DNA of 64,000 nt from Bryobacterales bacterium F-183 (GTDB lineage Bacteria > Acidobacteriota > Terriglobia > Bryobacterales > Bryobacteraceae). The notes beneath the pieces are model-generated. The model made no database searches, had not been told where the DNA came from, and was given only the letters and a program-made list of their open reading frames with translations. Positions 61,062 through 64,000 of the stretch are shown here, in pieces. Every line of letters starts with the position of its first letter. The first letter of the stretch is position 1. Location of the stretch: NCBI GenBank assembly GCA_016865505.2, contig AP025252.1:434001-498000 (forward strand), read 5' to 3'. Both the position numbers and the translations under genes were made by a program.

Positions 61062-63030
61062 GGTCAGCCTGCTGCCCCTCGCCCTCCTCCTCTCCCAAGT
61101 CCCCACCCTCGAACAGTCCATCGCCATGAAGTCCGCCGGCGACCCCCAAATCTCCCCCGACGGCCGCTTCGTCGCCTACACCGTCACCTCCGCCGACTGG
61201 AAGGACAACGAGTTCCGTACCCAGATCCACCTCGTCAATACCACCACCGGCGAGGACATCGCGCTCACCGCATCGCCCAAGAAATCCAGCACCTCGCCCG
61301 AATGGTCGCCGGACAGCAAGCGCCTCGCCTTCCTCTCCGATCGCGAAGGCAAAAATCAGATCTACCTCATCGCGCCCACCGGAGGCGAAGCCACCGCGAT
61401 CACCAGCGTCGAAACCGGCGTCAGCGCCTTCCACTGGTCCCCCGACGGCAAGCGCATCGCGTTCACCTCCACCGATCCCGAATCGCCCGAACGCAAGAAG
61501 CGGAAAGAAAAGTACGGCGACTTCGAACTCGTCCAAAAAGACTACGCGATGGTCCACCTCTGGACCATCAGTCTCGACACCCCCGACGCCAAGCCCGAAC
61601 GCCTCACCCAAGGCGCCAACCTCAGCGTAGGCGGCTTCCAATGGTCGCCCGATTCCAAACAAATCGCCTTCAGCGCCACACGCGACCCCGACCTCAGTTC
61701 CAGCCACACCGCCGACATCTACACGCTGGCACTCGACAAGAAAGAACCCAAGCCTCTCGTCACCGCCAAAGGACCCGACACCAACCCCATCTGGTCCCCG
61801 GACGGCACCCGTATCGCCTATCAGACCGCCAATGGTGACGACTCCTCGTTCTTCTACTCGACTCCGTCCATCGCCATCGTCCCCGCCAACGGCAGCGCCC
61901 CCGCCACCCTCGTCACACTCACCGGCGATGAAATGCCGTCCCTCATCGAATGGAACCGCCTCGGCATCTGGTTCGCCTCGCCCATGCGAACCACCCAGCA
62001 GATCTTCGTCTACGAACCGGTATCGAAGAAGGTCGCACTCATCAGCAACCAGCCCAACGCCTCAGCCGGACGCCCCTCCATCACCACCGACGGCACCCGC
62101 CTCGCCTTCCTCTGCGGCGGCGCCAACAAGTACACCGAAGTCTGCACCTCCACCACCAATACCTTCGCCGCCAAGGTCGTCACCAAGCTCTCCGACCAGT
62201 GGAAGGACTTCAAGCCCGCCACTCGCGAACTCGTCCGTTGGAAATCCAAAGACGGCGCCGAGATCGAAGGTGTACTCATCAAGCCGCGCGACTTCAACCC
62301 CGCCAAAAAGTACCCGCTCCTCGTCGTCATCCATGGCGGACCTCGCGGCACAGACCGTCCCGACCTCACCGCCGACCGCTACTACCCCATCGAAAAATTC
62401 ATTGAGAAAGGCGCCCTCGTACTCCGCCCCAACTACCGCGGCAGCGAAGGCTACGGCGCCAAATTCCGCGCCCTCAACGTACGCAACCTCGGCGTCGGCG
62501 ACTATGACGACGTCATCACCGGCGTCGACCATCTGATCGCCGCAGGCTACGTCGACAAGGATCGCGTTGGAGCCATGGGCTGGAGCCAGGGCGGCTACAT
62601 TTCAGCCTTCATCACCTGTTTTTCAGACCGTTTCCAGGCCGTATCCGTAGGTGCCGGGATCTCGGACTGGATGACCTACTACGTCAACACCGACATCCAC
62701 CCGTTCACCCGCCAGTACCTCAAGGCCACCCCGTGGGAAGATCCCGAGATCTACCGCAAGACCTCGCCCATTACCTATGTGAAGAACGCCAAGACCCCGA
62801 CCCTGATCCAGCACGGCGAACTCGACAAGCGCGTCCCCATCCCCAACGCCTACGAACTCTACCAGGCGCTGCAGGACAAAGGCGTCCCCGTACAACTCAG
62901 CGTCTTCAAGGGCTTTGGACACGGCATCAACAAGCCCAAGCAAGCGCTCGCCGTACTCGAACAGAACTACGCGTTCTTCTCAGAATGGATTTGGAAGGAT
63001 AAGGAAGTGGCGAAAACCACTTTGGAGTAG
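61060..63030 (+). CDS. S9-family prolyl oligopeptidase-like peptidase
   Basis: 656-residue serine peptidase, probably exported (short signal MVSLLPLALLLSQ). The N-terminal seven-bladed beta-propeller (about 20-400) carries TolB-like repeats such as ISPDGRFVAYTVT, WSPDSKRLAFLSD and WSPDGKRIAFTS. The alpha/beta-hydrolase domain (about 400-656) has the nucleophile Ser509 in GWSQGGY, Asp589 in GELDKR and His621 in GHGINKP. It resembles dipeptidyl aminopeptidase/acylaminoacyl peptidases, which cut short peptides. The start ATG shares bases with the start of the divergent gene (CATG), and TATAGT lies six bases before, so a leaderless transcript is possible. Confidence 0.92.
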   Translation: MVSLLPLALLLSQVPTLEQSIAMKSAGDPQISPDGRFVAYTVTSADWKDNEFRTQIHLVNTTTGEDIALTASPKKSSTSPEWSPDSKRLAFLSDREGKNQIYLIAPTGGEATAITSVETGVSAFHWSPDGKRIAFTSTDPESPERKKRKEKYGDFELVQKDYAMVHLWTISLDTPDAKPERLTQGANLSVGGFQWSPDSKQIAFSATRDPDLSSSHTADIYTLALDKKEPKPLVTAKGPDTNPIWSPDGTRIAYQTANGDDSSFFYSTPSIAIVPANGSAPATLVTLTGDEMPSLIEWNRLGIWFASPMRTTQQIFVYEPVSKKVALISNQPNASAGRPSITTDGTRLAFLCGGANKYTEVCTSTTNTFAAKVVTKLSDQWKDFKPATRELVRWKSKDGAEIEGVLIKPRDFNPAKKYPLLVVIHGGPRGTDRPDLTADRYYPIEKFIEKGALVLRPNYRGSEGYGAKFRALNVRNLGVGDYDDVITGVDHLIAAGYVDKDRVGAMGWSQGGYISAFITCFSDRFQAVSVGAGISDWMTYYVNTDIHPFTRQYLKATPWEDPEIYRKTSPITYVKNAKTPTLIQHGELDKRVPIPNAYELYQALQDKGVPVQLSVFKGFGHGINKPKQALAVLEQNYAFFSEWIWKDKEVAKTTLE

Positions 63031-63035
63031 ATAGG

Positions 63036-63112
<77 letters not shown>

Positions 63113-63221
63113 CGCGCTCCAATATCGACGGTATCGCGCCATCGCCAGCTCTGTCAAACAGCAAGCAGTGGGGCTGCGCACCAGGATCAGTCCGGCTCAG
63201 AGAGGTTTCACACAGCGCGGC

Positions 63222-63443
63222 TCACAACAAATCGCCAAGCTGCTCGGGTTTGATACCACAATCGGATAGAACCTTCCGTAAGAGCCCGAGTCCCAACGTG
63301 CGACCTCGCAGTGGAACGACGGTCGCCCGACCATCGGAATGCCGAAGGAAGTAGTGACTGCCTCGGATACGCTCGACGACAAAGCCCGCGCGCTCCAAGG
63401 CCTTGACGAGTTCTTTCCCCGTTGGACGCGGGAGCGTGCTCAT
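63222..63443 (-). CDS. hicA: HicA-family mRNA interferase toxin
   Basis: 73-residue toxin of the HicA dsRBD-like fold. MSTLPRPTGKELVKALERAGFVVERIRGSHYFLRH has the catalytic His30 in GSHYF and the standard start, followed by VVPLRGRTLGLGLLRKVLSDCGI. HicA cuts mRNA and tmRNA when free. The start overlaps the HicB stop by 4 bases (ATGA). In this pair the antitoxin comes first, the less common order for Hic modules. The 91 to 109 bases between it and tRNA-Cys show no other gene. Confidence 0.92.
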   Translation of the reverse strand: MSTLPRPTGKELVKALERAGFVVERIRGSHYFLRHSDGRATVVPLRGRTLGLGLLRKVLSDCGIKPEQLGDLL

Positions 63444-63658
63444 GCGGCAATGGTGATGCGCTGGATGCCAACAAACTCCAGGTTGGCAGGCTGCTGCGCA
63501 CCTTCCACTTCCAGGCAAAGCTCAATCGCTTCGCGAATCTCTACCATGAGTTCATCGAGCGAGGTGCCATCGGTGTGACACCCTGGCAATTGGGGTACCG
63601 AGGCAACATACACGCCCTCTTCATCCCGCTCGATAACAACGTCAAACTGGCGAGCCAT
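63440..63658 (-). CDS. hicB: HicB-family antitoxin
   Basis: 72-residue partner of HicA. MARQFDVVIERDEEGVYVASVPQLPGCHTDGTSLDELMVEIREAIELCLEV is the partly degraded RNase-H-like HicB fold; it ends without the DNA-binding C-terminal domain found in longer HicB proteins, so operator binding may rely on another part or be absent. It neutralises HicA by covering its active site. Confidence 0.92.
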   Translation of the reverse strand: MARQFDVVIERDEEGVYVASVPQLPGCHTDGTSLDELMVEIREAIELCLEVEGAQQPANLEFVGIQRITIAA

Positions 63659-63717
63659 GCTTATAGTTTAGCCGCCTCGCCGGACTGCGCAGGTGGCACC
63701 GGTTACCATAACAGCTT

Positions 63718-64000
63718 GTGTCCGGCCTTTACCGTAAGCCAGTCCTGATCTACAACCCGGCGGCAGGCAAAATCAAACGCAGCGGCGGCAAACTCCTTCG
63801 CGACGTCCAATCCGCCCTGTCCCAGGCTGGCTTCACCCCCGAACTCATCCCCACCACGGGACCCGGCGTCGCCAGCGACCTCGCCCGCCAAGCCATCGAC
63901 CGTGGCTCGGACCTCATCATCGGCCTCGGTGGCGACGGCACCATCAACGAAATCGCCAGCGGCGTCATCGGCTCCCGCGTCCCCCTGGCGATCCTCCCCG
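63718..64000 (+). CDS. Diacylglycerol kinase/NAD-kinase-like lipid kinase (5' part)
   Basis: The first 94 residues of a lipid kinase cut by the right edge. It begins with GTG as SGLYRKPVLIYNPAAGK, the N-terminal motif of the DagK/YegS family, and has GLGGDGTINEIASGV at 68-82, the ATP-binding GGDGT signature at 71-75. It should phosphorylate diacylglycerol or a related membrane lipid. It is divergent from the HicBA pair, with a 59-base gap. Confidence 0.9.
   Translation, partial: MSGLYRKPVLIYNPAAGKIKRSGGKLLRDVQSALSQAGFTPELIPTTGPGVASDLARQAIDRGSDLIIGLGGDGTINEIASGVIGSRVPLAILP

Overview
This is a GC-rich (about 60%), densely coded bacterial chromosome segment. It carries about 47 protein-coding genes, including two frameshifted ones, and two tRNAs. 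The gene set suggests an Acidobacteriota genome of the Bryobacterales/Solibacter type. The clues are a large Oar-like TonB receptor with an N-terminal carboxypeptidase-regulatory domain, an ECF sigma factor of the acidobacterial TIGR02999 type beside a Ser/Thr kinase with TPRs, secreted proteins with PCR..DTR repeats, and many Tat- or Sec-exported sugar-metabolising enzymes. This placement is inferred from gene content; no rRNA is present.

Layout. 1-4200 (minus): penicillin-acylase-type hydrolase (cut by the window edge) and a TonB receptor. 4.3-8.2 kb (plus): small monooxygenase and a 1196-residue secreted glycosidase. 8.2-8.9 kb: queuosine-precursor transporter. 9-14.6 kb (plus): HerA-like ATPase, then a putative sugar operon (Gfo/Idh/MocA oxidoreductase, RhaT-type symporter, SDR). 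14.6-23 kb: soluble chemoreceptor, purF, DUF2235 membrane hydrolase, zinc alcohol/sugar dehydrogenase, radical SAM protein, and a signal-peptide-bearing adenylate-kinase-like protein. 23.0-31.9 kb is the most unusual stretch: initiator tRNA, a short YcaO protein, a strong hairpin pair, a secreted beta-helix protein, a minus-strand cluster of ECF sigma factor, kinase, unknown protein and exosortase, and an unknown LysM-like protein. 31.9-35.1 kb: proteostasis genes clpX and tig, without clpP between them. 35.1-36.4 kb: small genes and a RelE/Phd-type toxin-antitoxin pair. 36.4-44.2 kb: tripartite RND efflux genes (adaptor and two permeases). 44.4-51.1 kb: M48 peptidase, PadR regulator with membrane partner under a clear palindromic operator, glutaminyl cyclase, cyclase-family hydrolase, Ca2+/H+ antiporter, exported oxidoreductase. 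51.1-57.8 kb: PHP-type metallohydrolase, unknown protein, outer-membrane barrel, GT-C glycosyltransferase, PfkB kinase, VapB with a frameshifted VapC. 57.8-64 kb: M28 and S9 peptidases, exported galactonate-dehydratase-like enzyme, a frameshifted unknown gene, tRNA-Cys, HicBA, and the start of a diacylglycerol-kinase-like gene.

How it works together. The window mixes housekeeping genes with the extracytoplasmic equipment of a heterotrophic polymer and peptide degrader: TonB uptake, secreted glycosidase and beta-helix proteins, periplasmic peptidases, exported sugar oxidoreductases and dehydratase, and RND efflux. Six of the eight convergent gene pairs overlap by exactly four bases, sharing their stop codons. 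No gap between genes exceeds 300 bases. The strongest candidates for new biology are the sigma-kinase-unknown-exosortase cluster, the stand-alone YcaO beside the initiator tRNA, and the LysM-like 419-residue protein.
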